From Pseudomonas sp. ERMR1:02 (GTDB lineage Bacteria; Pseudomonadota; Gammaproteobacteria; Pseudomonadales; Pseudomonadaceae): a stretch of 64,000 nt of DNA. The notes beneath the pieces are model-generated. The model was not told the origin of the DNA. It did no database searches and was given only the letters and a program-made list of their open reading frames with translations. Location: the NCBI RefSeq assembly GCF_002277815.1, contig NZ_NKJI01000001.1, positions 489,501 to 553,500 on the forward strand, written 5' to 3'. Made by a program: the position numbers and the translations under genes. Below, piece by piece: positions 9,153 to 20,100 of the stretch; the stretch's first letter is position 1, and every line of letters starts with the position of its first letter.

Positions 9153-9203
9153 AAACCAACATCGCGTTTTCACAGGCCGCGCATGATAACGCAATGTTGG
9201 TTT
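9153..9203 (-). promoter_or_regulatory. 14-bp inverted repeat in the tonB-like gene leader
   Basis: aaaccaacatcgcg (9153-9166) and cgcaatgttggttt (9190-9203) pair with one mismatch across a 23-nt loop, between the gshB stop and the tonB-like start. On the minus strand the 3' arm ends eight bases before the ATG, so a hairpin here would cover the translation start region. There is no U-tract, so it is not a typical terminator. Confidence 0.5.
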
Positions 9204-9209
9204 GGCTTA

Positions 9210-10163
9210 TCAACGCGCCTTGAGCTTCTGATCGATGGCATCCATCAACAGGCCGCCGATGTCAGTGCCGAAGGCATTATCGATTTCGCGGATGCAGGTC
9301 GGGCTGGTGACGTTGATTTCCGTCAGGTGTTCGCCGATCACGTCGAGGCCAACGAACAGCAGGCCTTTTTCGCGCAGGGTCGGGCCGACTTGCGCGGCAA
9401 TCCAGCGGTCCTTCTCGGTCAGCGGACGCGCTTCGCCACGGCCACCGGCGGCGAGGTTGCCACGGGTCTCGCCAGCGGCGGGGATGCGCGCCAGACAGTA
9501 GTCTACGGGCTCGCCGTCGATCATCAGGATGCGTTTGTCACCATCGACGATGGCCGGCAGGTAACCCTGGATCATGATCTGTTGTTGACCGTGCAGGGTC
9601 AGGGTTTCGAGGATCACCGACAGGTTCGGGTGGCCCGCGGTGTGGCGGAAGATCGAGGAACCGCCCATGCCGTCCAGCGGCTTGAGGATCACATCACCAT
9701 GGTGATCGGCGAATTCACGCAGTACATCCGGGCGGCGGCTGACGATGGTCGGCGGCGTGCACTGCGGGAACAGCGTGGCGAACAGTTTCTCGTTGCAGTC
9801 GCGCAGGCTCTGCGGCTTGTTGACCACCAGCACGCCAGCGCTCTCGGCCTGTTCCAGCAAATAGGTGGAGTAAACGAACTCCATGTCGAATGGCGGATCC
9901 TTGCGCATCAGGATCACATCCAGATCGCTGAGCAGCGCGTCTTGCTCGGCTTCCAGTTCGAACCATTTTTGCGGGTTGGCGAACACCTTCAACGGACGCA
10001 TCCGCGCCCGAGCCTGGCCTTCGGCCTGGTACAGGTCACGCTGTTCCATATAGAACAGTTCCCAGCCGCGCTTCTGCGCAGCCAGCAGCATGGCCAGCGA
10101 GCTATCCTTTTTATAGGAGATGCTGGCGATAGGGTCCATGACAATCCCGACGCGAACGCTCAT
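9210..10163 (-). CDS. gshB: glutathione synthetase
   Basis: 317 residues, the usual length. An ATP-grasp enzyme joining gamma-glutamylcysteine and glycine. MSVRVGIVMDPIASI is the family N-terminus (ATG at 10161-10163; the frame continues upstream into an REP pair, which is not coding). DVILMRKDPPFDMEFVYST, GDVILKPLDGMGGSSIF and INVTSPTCIREID are the substrate and ATP-binding segments. It lies divergent from pilG. Confidence 0.97.
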   Translation of the reverse strand: MSVRVGIVMDPIASISYKKDSSLAMLLAAQKRGWELFYMEQRDLYQAEGQARARMRPLKVFANPQKWFELEAEQDALLSDLDVILMRKDPPFDMEFVYSTYLLEQAESAGVLVVNKPQSLRDCNEKLFATLFPQCTPPTIVSRRPDVLREFADHHGDVILKPLDGMGGSSIFRHTAGHPNLSVILETLTLHGQQQIMIQGYLPAIVDGDKRILMIDGEPVDYCLARIPAAGETRGNLAAGGRGEARPLTEKDRWIAAQVGPTLREKGLLFVGLDVIGEHLTEINVTSPTCIREIDNAFGTDIGGLLMDAIDQKLKAR

Positions 10164-10495
10164 GGGTCTTTCCTCGAAATTTGGGGGCAATGACGACCTG
10201 TGTAGGAGCGAGCTCGCTCGCGATGGAGTGTCAGTCGACACCAATGCAGCTGGTACACCATCGCGAGCGAGCTCGCTCCACAACAAAAGATCAGCGTATA
10301 AAAGTGGCGTCAGAGTGGCGCTGAGTGTGTTCCCGGTCAAGGAAAAACCACCGTGCCGGTCGCCCGATAGATTGGTTCCGGAGACTGTGCTAAAAAGACT
10401 GCCAAGTTGTACTGGCCCTTGAGTATCAAGGGTTTCGAGCCGCCGTTAACCGGCAAACGGACAAATTGTTTCGCAAAGGCGACGGTAGAGCATTT
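10164..10495. other. gshB-pilG divergent intergenic region
   Basis: 332 bp between divergent genes. It holds one REP pair (10201-10280). The rest must contain promoters for gshB and the pil-chp operon, but I cannot point to clear -35/-10 hexamers. No small gene is evident. Confidence 0.6.
10201..10280. repeat. inverted REP pair (GAGCTCGCTCGCGA subtype)
   Basis: tgtaggagcgagctcgctcg and its inverted copy (ending agctcgctcca) are separated by about 37 nt, upstream of both gshB and pilG. Confidence 0.88.
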
Positions 10496-10900
10496 ATGGA
10501 ACAGCAATCCAGCGCCTTGACGGTCATGGTGATCGACGATTCGAAGACGATTCGCCGCACCGCCGAAACGCTGCTCAAGAACGTGGGTTGTGAAGTCATC
10601 ACGGCCATCGACGGTTTCGATGCCCTGGCCAAGATTGCCGACAATCACCCCGGCATCATCTTCGTCGACATCATGATGCCCCGTCTGGATGGCTATCAGA
10701 CCTGCGCTTTAATCAAGAACAACAGTGCATTCAAGTCCACGCCAGTGATTATGCTGTCGTCCAAGGACGGGCTGTTCGACAAGGCCAAGGGGCGCATCGT
10801 TGGCTCCGACCAATTTTTGACCAAGCCTTTCAGCAAGGAAGAACTGCTGAACGCGATCCAGGCCCATGTTCCGGGCTTCGCCGCCGTTCTGCCGCAGTAA
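10496..10900 (+). CDS. pilG: twitching motility response regulator PilG
   Basis: 134 residues: one receiver domain. Acidic pocket VMVIDDSKTIRR, phosphoacceptor Asp58 in FVDIMMPRLDGY, Thr/Ser in VIMLSSKDG and Lys in FLTKPFSKEE. PilG is phosphorylated by ChpA and promotes pilus extension and twitching in P. aeruginosa. The ATG at 10496 gives the family length; an upstream TTG is possible. First gene of the pil-chp operon. Confidence 0.95.
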   Translation: MEQQSSALTVMVIDDSKTIRRTAETLLKNVGCEVITAIDGFDALAKIADNHPGIIFVDIMMPRLDGYQTCALIKNNSAFKSTPVIMLSSKDGLFDKAKGRIVGSDQFLTKPFSKEELLNAIQAHVPGFAAVLPQ

Positions 10901-10957
10901 GACACCTACAGTGACGCTCGGCCAGCGGGCCTTGCGTCGACAAGAATGGGGAAGACC

Positions 10958-11323
10958 ATGGCACGTATTCTGATCGTCGACGATTCGCCGACTGAAATGT
11001 ACAAACTGACCGGCATGCTGGAAAAACACGGTCATGAAGTATTGAAAGCCGAAAACGGCGCCGACGGCGTGGCCCTGGCCCGCCTGGAAAAACCCGATGC
11101 GGTGCTGATGGACATCGTCATGCCCGGCCTCAACGGGTTCCAGGCAACCCGTCAGTTGACCAAAGACCCGGAAACCGGGCACATCCCGGTGATCATCATC
11201 ACCACCAAGGATCAGGAAACCGACAAGGTCTGGGGCACGCGCCAGGGCGCCAAGGACTACCTGACCAAGCCGGTCGATGAAGAGACCCTGCTCAAAACCC
11301 TCAACAATGTGCTGAACGGTTGA
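10958..11323 (+). CDS. pilH: twitching motility response regulator PilH
   Basis: 121 residues, a single receiver domain (MARILIVDDSPTEMYKL; phosphoacceptor Asp52 in VLMDIVMPGLNGF; IIIITTKDQETD; YLTKPVDEE). PilH opposes PilG and favours pilus retraction or acts as a phosphate sink. The ATG at 10958 is preferred over an ATG 12 nt upstream because it matches the family. It ends 10 nt before pilI. Confidence 0.95.
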   Translation: MARILIVDDSPTEMYKLTGMLEKHGHEVLKAENGADGVALARLEKPDAVLMDIVMPGLNGFQATRQLTKDPETGHIPVIIITTKDQETDKVWGTRQGAKDYLTKPVDEETLLKTLNNVLNG

Positions 11324-11333
11324 TCGTCCGGCC

Positions 11334-11867
11334 ATGACCGAGTCGCTGACGGCCTTCGAGCTGCTGCTGCAGATCGACCAGCGCTGTCGCCTGCTGGCGG
11401 CCGACTTGCCGTCCCAGCCAACCCGGCAGGACAGCTGGAGCGGCATTGGCTTTCGCCTGGGCGATCACTGGTACGTCGCGCCCATGGGCGAAATCAGCGA
11501 AGTGCTGCACGAACCGCGCTTTACCCAGGTGCCGGGGGTGAAAACCTGGGTCAAGGGCGTGGCTAACCTGCGTGGGCGATTGCTGCCGGTCATGGATTTG
11601 TGTGGTTTCTTTGGCCACGAAGTTTTGGCAGCGCGCAAGCAGCGGCGAGTGTTGGTCGTGGAACATAACGAAGTGTTTGCCGGGTTGTTGGTCGATGAGG
11701 TTTTCGGCTTGCAGCATTTTGCCCAGGACAGCCTGGAGCCGGCAGATCAATCGAGTGGACCGATTTCGGCATTTATCAAAGGCCGGTTCCAGCGTGAGCA
11801 AACCTGGCAGGTGTTCAGTCCGTTTGCGTTGGCGAGATCACAAGGCTTCATGAGTATCGCGGTGTAA
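11334..11867 (+). CDS. pilI: CheW-like coupling protein PilI
   Basis: 177 residues with a CheW domain (about 35-165): GIGFRLGDHWYVAPMGEISEVL, VKGVANLRGRLLPVMDL and LVVEHNEVFAGLLVDEVFGLQ. It couples the receptor PilJ to the kinase ChpA at the inner membrane. An REP pair separates it from pilJ. Confidence 0.95.
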   Translation: MTESLTAFELLLQIDQRCRLLAADLPSQPTRQDSWSGIGFRLGDHWYVAPMGEISEVLHEPRFTQVPGVKTWVKGVANLRGRLLPVMDLCGFFGHEVLAARKQRRVLVVEHNEVFAGLLVDEVFGLQHFAQDSLEPADQSSGPISAFIKGRFQREQTWQVFSPFALARSQGFMSIAV

Positions 11868-11878
11868 ACACGTCAACT

Positions 11879-11970
11879 TGTAGGAGCGAGGCTTGCCCGC
11901 GAAGAACGATGACGCGGTCTTCCAGGCACACCACGTTATCGTTCTTCGCGGGCAAGCCACGCTCCTACGG
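11879..11970. repeat. inverted REP pair inside the pil-chp operon
   Basis: taggagcgaggcttgcccgc and its inverted copy lie between the pilI stop and the pilJ start, so the pair is transcribed within an operon. It could set a 3' end or uncouple expression of pilGHI from pilJ-chpA. Confidence 0.9.
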
Positions 11971-11996
11971 GGCGTATTGGTGAATTGGGCAAACCG

Positions 11997-14056
11997 ATGA
12001 TAAAAGCAAAAACAGGCAAGCCAATGGAAGGGTCACGCAGTCGTTCGCAGATCATCGCGCTGTTCATCGCGCTGATCGTCTTCATCATGCTGTTGTTCGC
12101 CAACTTCGCGTACCTCAACACCCAGGCCACGTACGATAAACAGTACATTGGTCACGCCGGCGAGCTGCGCGTGCTGTCCCAGCGCATAGCCAAAACGCCA
12201 CCGAAGCTGCCGCCGGCAAGGCGGCGGCGTTCAAGTTGCTCAGCGATGCGCGTAACGATTTTGCCCAGCGCTGGAGCTATCTGAAAAAGGGCGACCCTTC
12301 CACTGGCCTGCCACCGGCACCGGCCACCGTGCGCCCGGAAATGCGCGCCGTGCAGCTGGACTGGGAACGGCTGCTGAAAAACACCGACGCCATCCTCTCC
12401 AGCGAGCAGACCGTGTTGTCGCTGCATCAGGTCGCGGCGACCCTGGCCGAAACCGTGCCGCAGTTGCAAGTCGAGTACGAGAAAATAGTAGAGATCCTCC
12501 TGCAACGCGGCGCCCCGGCCGCCCAGGTGGCGATGGCTCAGCGTCAATCGCTGCTGGCCGAGCGCATTCTGGGTGCGGTAAACACAGTGTTGTCCGGCGA
12601 CGAAAACTCTCAACAGGCTGCCGACGCCTTCGGTCGCGACGCGGCGCGTTTCGGCCAAGTGCTAAACGGCATGCTTCAGGGCAATGTGGCGCTGCGGGTC
12701 AGCCAGGTCGAAGACCACGATGCGCGGGCGCGGTTGATGGAAATTTCCGAGCTGTTCGAATTTGTCTCCGGTTCCGTGGATGAAATCCTCGAAACTTCGC
12801 CGGAGCTGTTCAAGGTCCGCGAGTCGGCCACCAACATTTTCAGCCTGTCACAAACCCTGCTCGACGAAGCCTCGCACCTGGCCGGTGGTTTCGAAAACCT
12901 CGCCGGCGGGCGCAACACCGACACCATCGGCGGTTACGTACTGGGCCTGGCAGCGCTGATGTCGATCATCCTCATCGGTATGGTGATGGTGCGCGAAACT
13001 AATCGCCAGTTACGGGAAACCGCCGAGAAGAACGAGCGCAACCAGAACGCGATCATGCGCCTGCTCGACGAAATCGAGGACCTGGCCGACGGCGACCTGA
13101 CAGTGACCGCCTCGGTGACCGAAGACTTCACCGGCACCATCGCCGACTCGATCAACTATTCCGTGGACCAGTTGCGCGACCTCGTGGCGACCATCAACCT
13201 GACTGCTGGCCAGGTCGCCGCCGCCGTGCAGGAAACCCAGGCCACCGCCATGCACCTGGCGCAGGCCTCGGAACATCAGGCCCAGCAGATCTCCGAGGCC
13301 TCCACCGCGATCAACGACATGGCCGAATCCATCGATCAGGTGTCGGCCAACGCCGCCGAATCCTCGGCGGTGGCCGAGCGCTCGGTGGAAATCGCCAACA
13401 AGGGCAATGAGGTGGTGCACAACACCATCCATGGTATGGACAACATTCGCGAACAGATTCAGGACACCGCGAAGCGGATCAAGCGCCTGGGCGAGTCCTC
13501 CCAGGAAATCGGCGATATTGTCAGCCTGATCGATGACATTGCCGATCAGACCAACATTCTCGCCCTCAACGCAGCGATCCAGGCGTCCATGGCCGGTGAT
13601 GCCGGGCGCGGTTTCGCGGTGGTCGCCGATGAGGTGCAACGACTGGCGGAGCGTTCTTCAAAGGCCACGCGGCAGATCGAAACCTTGGTGCGGGCGATTC
13701 AGACCGACACCAACGAAGCAGTGATTTCCATGGAGCAGACCACCACCGAAGTGGTGCGCGGCGCACGTCTGGCGCAGGATGCCGGTGTGGCCCTGGAAGA
13801 AATCGAAGGAGTTTCCAAAACCCTTGCGGCGCTGATTCAGAGCATTTCCAACGCCGCACAACAACAGACGTCGTCTGCCGGTCAGATTTCCCTGACGATG
13901 AACGTGATCCAGCAGATCACCACGCAGACCTCGTCCGGCTCCACCGCCACCGCCGAGAGCATCGGCAACCTGGCGAAAATGGCCAGCCAGCTGCGGCGCT
14001 CGGTGTCCGGTTTCACCTTGCCGGCCACCAAGGCCCAGGTGACGGACAAAGCTTGA
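11997..14056 (+). CDS. pilJ: methyl-accepting receptor PilJ, with a 1-base frameshift
   Basis: Inner-membrane receptor of the twitching chemosensory system. The N-terminal part reads SQIIALFIALIVFIMLLFANFAYL (first membrane helix) up to VLSQRIAK, then breaks. From LLSDARNDFAQRW the family continues in another frame, through two PilJ/type IV-like sensor modules, a second membrane helix (LGLAALMSIILIGMVMV), a HAMP region, and the methyl-accepting tip DIADQTNILALNAAIQASMAG. One extra A in the AAAA run at 12192-12195 restores RIAKNATEAAAGKAAAFKLL and 686 residues (2060 nt present, 2061 expected). Start ATG at 11997; the later in-frame ATG at 12024 has a comparable upstream site, so the start is uncertain. 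Confidence 0.9.
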
Positions 14057-14119
14057 ACCGCCCGCGGGCGCATGCAATTTGACTGATGCAACGTGACTGA
14101 AGCGAAAACTGGAGTGGTT

Positions 14120-17100
14120 ATGGGTGATCGGCACGACTATGTGGCCCTCGAATGGGTCAAAGGCGAGATTACCGAAACGCTGAAGCAGGCTCATCACGCG
14201 ATCGAAATCCAGCTGGATGATCCGCAGGCGACGCATGCCCTGAGCGATTGTCTGGCGTGCATCCATCAGGTTCACGGTAGTTTGCAGATGGTCGAATTCT
14301 ACGGCGCGGCCCTGCTTGCCGAAGAGATGGAGCAACTGACCGCGGCCTTGCAACACAATCGCGTCAGCCATCGCGACGAAGCGCTGCATCTTTTACTGCA
14401 AGCGCTGGGACAGCTGCCGATCTACCTCGACCGGGTGCAAGGCGCCCGCCGCGACTTGCCGCTGGTGGTGCTACCGTTGATCAACGATCTGCGCAGCGCC
14501 CGTGGTGAAAGCCTGTTGTCGGAAACCAGCCTGTTCAGCCCGCAATTGCCGGACTTGCTACCCCTGGGCGAAGAATCGCTGGCGCTGCTGGAGCCGGCGG
14601 ATTTGCCGAATGTGCTGCGCAAGTTACGGCAGATGTTGCAGATGGCCCTGGTCGGCTTGCTGCGCGAGCAGGATGATGACACCCACCTCGGTTATTTGGC
14701 CAAGGTGTTTTCCCGCCTTGAAACTTTGTGCGGCGATGCGCCCCTGAGCCCGTTATGGCAGGTCGCTTCGGCGCTGGTCGAAGGCATGCGCGGCGGTGCG
14801 ATCGCCAACAGTCCGGCCTTGCGCAGCCTGTTCAAAGACGCCGACAAAGAACTCAAGCGCCTGCTTGAGCAGGGTATGCCCGCGATTAATCAGCCGGCGC
14901 CGCCGGAGCTGCTCAAGAGTTTGCTGTTCTACATAGCCAAGGCCGAACACCCCACCGGGCAGATGCTGACCATGAAAGATCGCTACGGACTGGATGACGC
15001 GCTGCCCGACAACGCGATGGTCGATGAAGAACGCGCACGGCTGGCCGGTCCCGACCGCGACGCCATGCGTTCGGTATTGGCGGCGCTGTGCGAGGAGCTG
15101 GTGCGGGTCAAGGAGCGCCTGGATCTGTTCGTGCGCAGCGACCGGCAACACGCCTCGGATCTCGACAGTTTGCTCGCGCCGCTACGGCAAATCGCCGATA
15201 CCCTGGCGGTGCTGGGTTTCGGTCAGCCGCGCAAAGTCATCATCGATCAACTGGCGGTGGTGCTGAGCCTTGCCCAGGGCCAGCGGGTGCCCGATGACGC
15301 AATTCTCATGGACGTCGCCGGGGCTTTGCTCTACGTCGAAGCGACCCTGGCCGGCATGGTCGGCACCGTGGAGCCCGAGAGCCAGGAAGAAGGTCGCTTG
15401 CCAACCACCGATCTGACGCAGATCCATCAGATCGTGATCAAGGAAGCTCGCATCTGCCTTCAACAGGCCAAAGACATGATCGTCGACTACATCGACGCCG
15501 ACTGGGACCGGCAGCATTTGCAGGCACTGCCGGCATTGTTGACCCAGGTGCGTGGCGCACTGGCAATGATTCCGTTGAGTCGGGCGGCGGGCCTGATCGA
15601 AACCTGCAATCACTTCATCCGCGAACATCTGCTGCTCGATCCGGGCCAGCCCGGCTGGCAGGAACTGGACAGCCTGGCTGACGTCATCGCCAGCCTCGAA
15701 TATTACCTGGAGCGCCTCAACGATGACCCCGAAGCACCCGGTGAACAGCTGCTCGACATCGCGGAAAAAAGCCTGGCGTCACTCGGCTTCTTCCCTAACG
15801 AACAGCCCAGTGAACAGCATGTGCCCATGCTTGGGGATGTGCTGAGCCCCAGCGAAGCGCAGACCCTGCAGCACCAGCAGGAGCTGGATGCCCCGGCCGT
15901 CGTCCAGACTCTGGCCGATGTGCTGGCCAACCCGGTGTCCGCCCTCAATCCTCCGGCCCTGACCACGCCGGGCAGTCTGTTGCCGCCGCCCGCGGGTGAA
16001 GAACCAGTGGACGATGAGCTACGCGAAGTATTCCTCGAAGAAACCGAGGAGGTGCTGGAGATCCTTCGCGAATACTTGCCGCGCTGGTCGAGCAACCCCG
16101 ACAACCGTTCAGCCCTCAGTGAACTGCGCCGCGCCTTCCATACCCTCAAGGGCAGTGGCCGGATGGTTCGCGCACTGGTGCTTGGCGAACTGGCCTGGGC
16201 CGTTGAAAACCTGCTCAATCGCGTACTGGAAAACAGCGTGGAGCCGGGCGCAACGGTGCAGCAGCTGATCGGTGATGTGCTGCATTTGCTGCCGGAACTG
16301 GTGGCGGAATACGCCGCCAATGCCCAGCGCCAGCGTAATGATGTCGACCAGTTGGCCGTCCGCGCCCATTCTCTGGCCAAGGGTGATGAGTCGGCATCCG
16401 ACGAGGACACGCAAGACGTCACGGCACTCGATCCGCTGTTGCTGGAGATCTTCCGCAAAGAAGCGCAAACCCATTTGAGCAGTCTGAACCGCTTCCTCGA
16501 CCGGGCCGCCGAACACGTCCCGCTGCAAGCCAGTGACGAACTGCTGCGCGCCTTGCACACCCTCAAGGGCAGTGCGTCGATGGCCGGGGTCTTGCCGATT
16601 GTCGAGCTGGCCGCGCCGCTGGACCAACTGGCCCGGGAGTACAAAGCCCATCAAATCGCCCTCGACCTCGACGAAGTCGAAGTGCTGCTCGAAGCCGAAG
16701 GTTTGTTCCGTCTCGGTTTACGCCAGCTCAAGACGGATCCGCTGGCCGAAATCCCCGACGCTACTGAATTGATCGAGCGTACCCGGGCATTGCTGTCGGA
16801 ACGTCTGACCAGTCTGTCGAACACACCGAATACCGCGCTGCGGGTCAAGCGCGATCCGCAGTTGATCAACAACTTCCTGGCCCAGGGCATGGACATCCTG
16901 CTGGACGCTGAAAGCCTGTTGCAGCGCTGGCAGCAACACCCCGGCGAACGTCAGGAACTCAGTGCACTGCTGGACGAATTGACCACCCTCGGCGAGGGCG
17001 CGCACCTGGCGGATCTGCATCCGGTGGATGAACTCTGCGAAGCCTTGCTCGATCTCTACGGTGCCGTGGAAGAAAGCAGCCTGGCCGTCAGCGAAGCGTT

Positions 17101-20100
17101 TTTCCTCGAGGCACAAGGCGCCCACGAAGCGCTGATCAACATGCTCGACGAACTGGCCGCCGGCCAGGAAGTCACCCCGCGCCCGGACCGGGTTCGCGCC
17201 TTGAACGGCTTGCTCGACGAGAGCCTTGATCCCTCGGCCATGGGCCTGATCCGCAGTGACGGCAGCCGCTCCCTGAGCATTCGTGAACTGGGCGATGCCA
17301 CCGCTGAACTGGCCCAAACCGCATCGCTAACGCGGTCCCCTGTAGGAGCTGGCTTGCCAGCGAAGGACTCACAGGCGCCGCGTATATCCAATGAAAACGC
17401 GTCATCGTTTACGTCCATCGCTGGCAAGCCAGCTCCTACAGAGGATCGTGTTCCCCCGCAATCAGAGCGCGCGGTTGAGGTAGACGATGAAATCGTTTCT
17501 ATCTTCCTCGAAGAAGCGGTCGACATCCTCGACAGCGCCAACCAGGCCTTGCAACGCTGGTTGAATGAGCCGCAAAACGCGGCGCCGTTGTCGTCCTTGC
17601 AACGCGACTTGCACACCCTCAAGGGCGGCGCGCGGATGGCCGCGGTCGAGCCGGTCGGTGACCTGGCCCATGAACTGGAAAGCCTTTACGAAGATTTGGT
17701 GGACCGCCGTTACAGCTACAGCGAAGCGCTGGCGCAGTTGCTGCAGCACAGCCATGACCGGTTGGCGCAGTTACTTGAGCAGATGCAGAACCACCAGCCG
17801 TTGGGCGACCCGAGTGAACTGATCGAGGCGATTCGCGCGTTTCGCCAGGGCCACGCTGTTCACGTCGATATGGCCGCGCCGGCGGCCGGCGACGACTCGA
17901 CCCATCATGACAGCGAGCTGCTGGATATCTTCCTCGAAGAGGGCTTCGACATCATCGAAAGCTCCGGCGCGGCGCTGGTGCGCTGGCAGGCCGAGCCTTC
18001 GAATCGTCAGGAAGTGGAAACTCTGCTGCGCGACCTGCACACCCTCAAGGGCGGTGCGCGCATGGTGGAAATCACCCCGATCGGCGATCTGGCCCATGAG
18101 CTGGAATTTCTCTACGAGGGTTTATCAACAGGCGTACTGAAACCCACAGGCGCGTTGTTTGAATTGCTGCAACGCAGCCATGACCGACTGGCGCAGATGC
18201 TTGACGCGGCTCGGGCCGGGGAGCCGTTGCCGCCGGCCGATCGATTGCTCGAAGCGATCAGGAATTTCAGCCACCCGACGCTCCCTGAAGCCCCGGCTCC
18301 GATTGCGCTGCCTGGTGCGGTAAAAACCGAGGCGCCGCTGCTGCAACCGGACCCCGGCGCAGACATGGTCAAGGTCTCGGCGGAACTGCTCGACGACCTG
18401 GTCAACCTGGCTGGCGAAACGTCGATCTTCCGTGGACGGATCGAACAGCAGGTCAGCGATGCGCAAGTGGCCTTGAACGAGATGGAAACCACCATCGAGC
18501 GGATGCGTGACCAGTTGCGTCGCCTCGATACCGAAACCCAGGGCCGGATCCTCAGCCGGCAGCAAGACGCCGAGCGCCTGGGCTACGAAGAATTCGATCC
18601 GCTGGAAATGGACCGTCACTCGCAGTTGCAACAACTGTCCCGGGCCTTGTTCGAGTCCGCCTCCGACTTGCTCGATCTCAAGGAAACCCTCGACCGGCGC
18701 AATCAGGACGCAGAAAACCTGCTGCAACAACAGGGCCGCATCAACACTGAATTGCAGGAAGGCCTGATGCGCACGCGCATGGTGCCGTTTGAAAGGATGC
18801 TCCCGCGATTGAAGCGCATCGTGCGTCAGGTGTCCGAGGAGCTAGGCAAAGACGTCGAGTTCATCGTCGGCAACGCCGAAGGCGAAATGGATCGCAACGT
18901 GCTCGAACGCATGGCAGCACCGCTGGAGCACATGCTACGCAACGCCTTGGACCATGGCCTTGAATCCGCCGAGGTGCGCATCGCGGCGGGTAAACCGGCG
19001 CAAGGGCGGATCACCCTTGACCTGTCTCGCGAAGGCGGCGACATCATTTTCGATATCCGCGATGACGGTGCAGGCGTGCCGCTGGATGCCGTACGGCGCA
19101 AGGCGATCAAGCGCGGCTTGCTCGATCCGAACAGTGAAATCAGCGACCGTGACGTGTTGCAGTTCATCCTGCAACCGGGTTTTTCCACTGCGGAGAAAAT
19201 CACCCAGATATCCGGTCGCGGCGTCGGCATGGACGTGGTGCACGAAGAGGTGCGGCAACTGGGCGGCAGCATGAGCATCGACTCTGTGCCTGGGCAGGGC
19301 GTGCATTTTCGTATCCGTCTGCCGTTCACCGTGTCGGTCAACCGTGCGCTGATGGTGCAGTGCGGGGAGGACCAGTACGCGATTCCGCTGAACACCATCG
19401 ACGGTATCGTCCGTGTGTTGCCCAACGAGCTCGAAGGGCATTTCCGTCTCGATCCGCCGACCTATGAATACGCCGGCCAACGCTATGAACTGTGCTATCT
19501 GGGCGAGCTGCTGAAAACCAGCCCCCGGCCAAAGCTCTTGGGCCAAAGCCTGCCGTTGCCGGTGCTGCTGGTGCAATGCAACGAGCGCCATATCGCGGTG
19601 CTGGTCGACGCCATGGCCGGCACCCGGGAGATCGTGGTCAAGAGCCTCGGCCCGCAGTTTGCGGCGGTGCAGGGTGTCTCCGGGGCAACGATTCTGGGGG
19701 ACGGCCGGGTGGTGCTGATTCTCGATCTGCTGGCGCCGATCCGCGCCCTGCAAGCCCATGTGCCGCAGCGCACCTCGGGCCAGGAAAGCGAATTCGAACC
19801 GCAAAAACCATTGCTTGTGATGGTGGTCGATGACTCCGTTACCGTGCGCAAGGTCACCAGCCGTTTGCTCGAACGCCACGGCATGAACGTGCTGACCGCC
19901 AAGGATGGTGTCGACGCTATGCTGCTGCTCGAAGAACACATTCCCGACATCATGCTGCTGGACATCGAAATGCCGCGCATGGACGGCTTCGAAGTGGCGA
20001 AGCAAGTGCGCAGCGACGAGCGTTTGCAGCGCCTGCCGATCATCATGATCACCTCCCGCACCGGCCAGAAACACCGCGACCGGGCCATGGCCATCGGCGT

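Noticed and set aside
11997..14056. Programmed ribosomal frameshifting in pilJ (and pyrC')
   Set aside because: The run context (ccaaaac) is not a canonical slippery heptamer with a downstream structure, the homologues I recall are in a single frame, and four other genes in the window show the same one-base loss.
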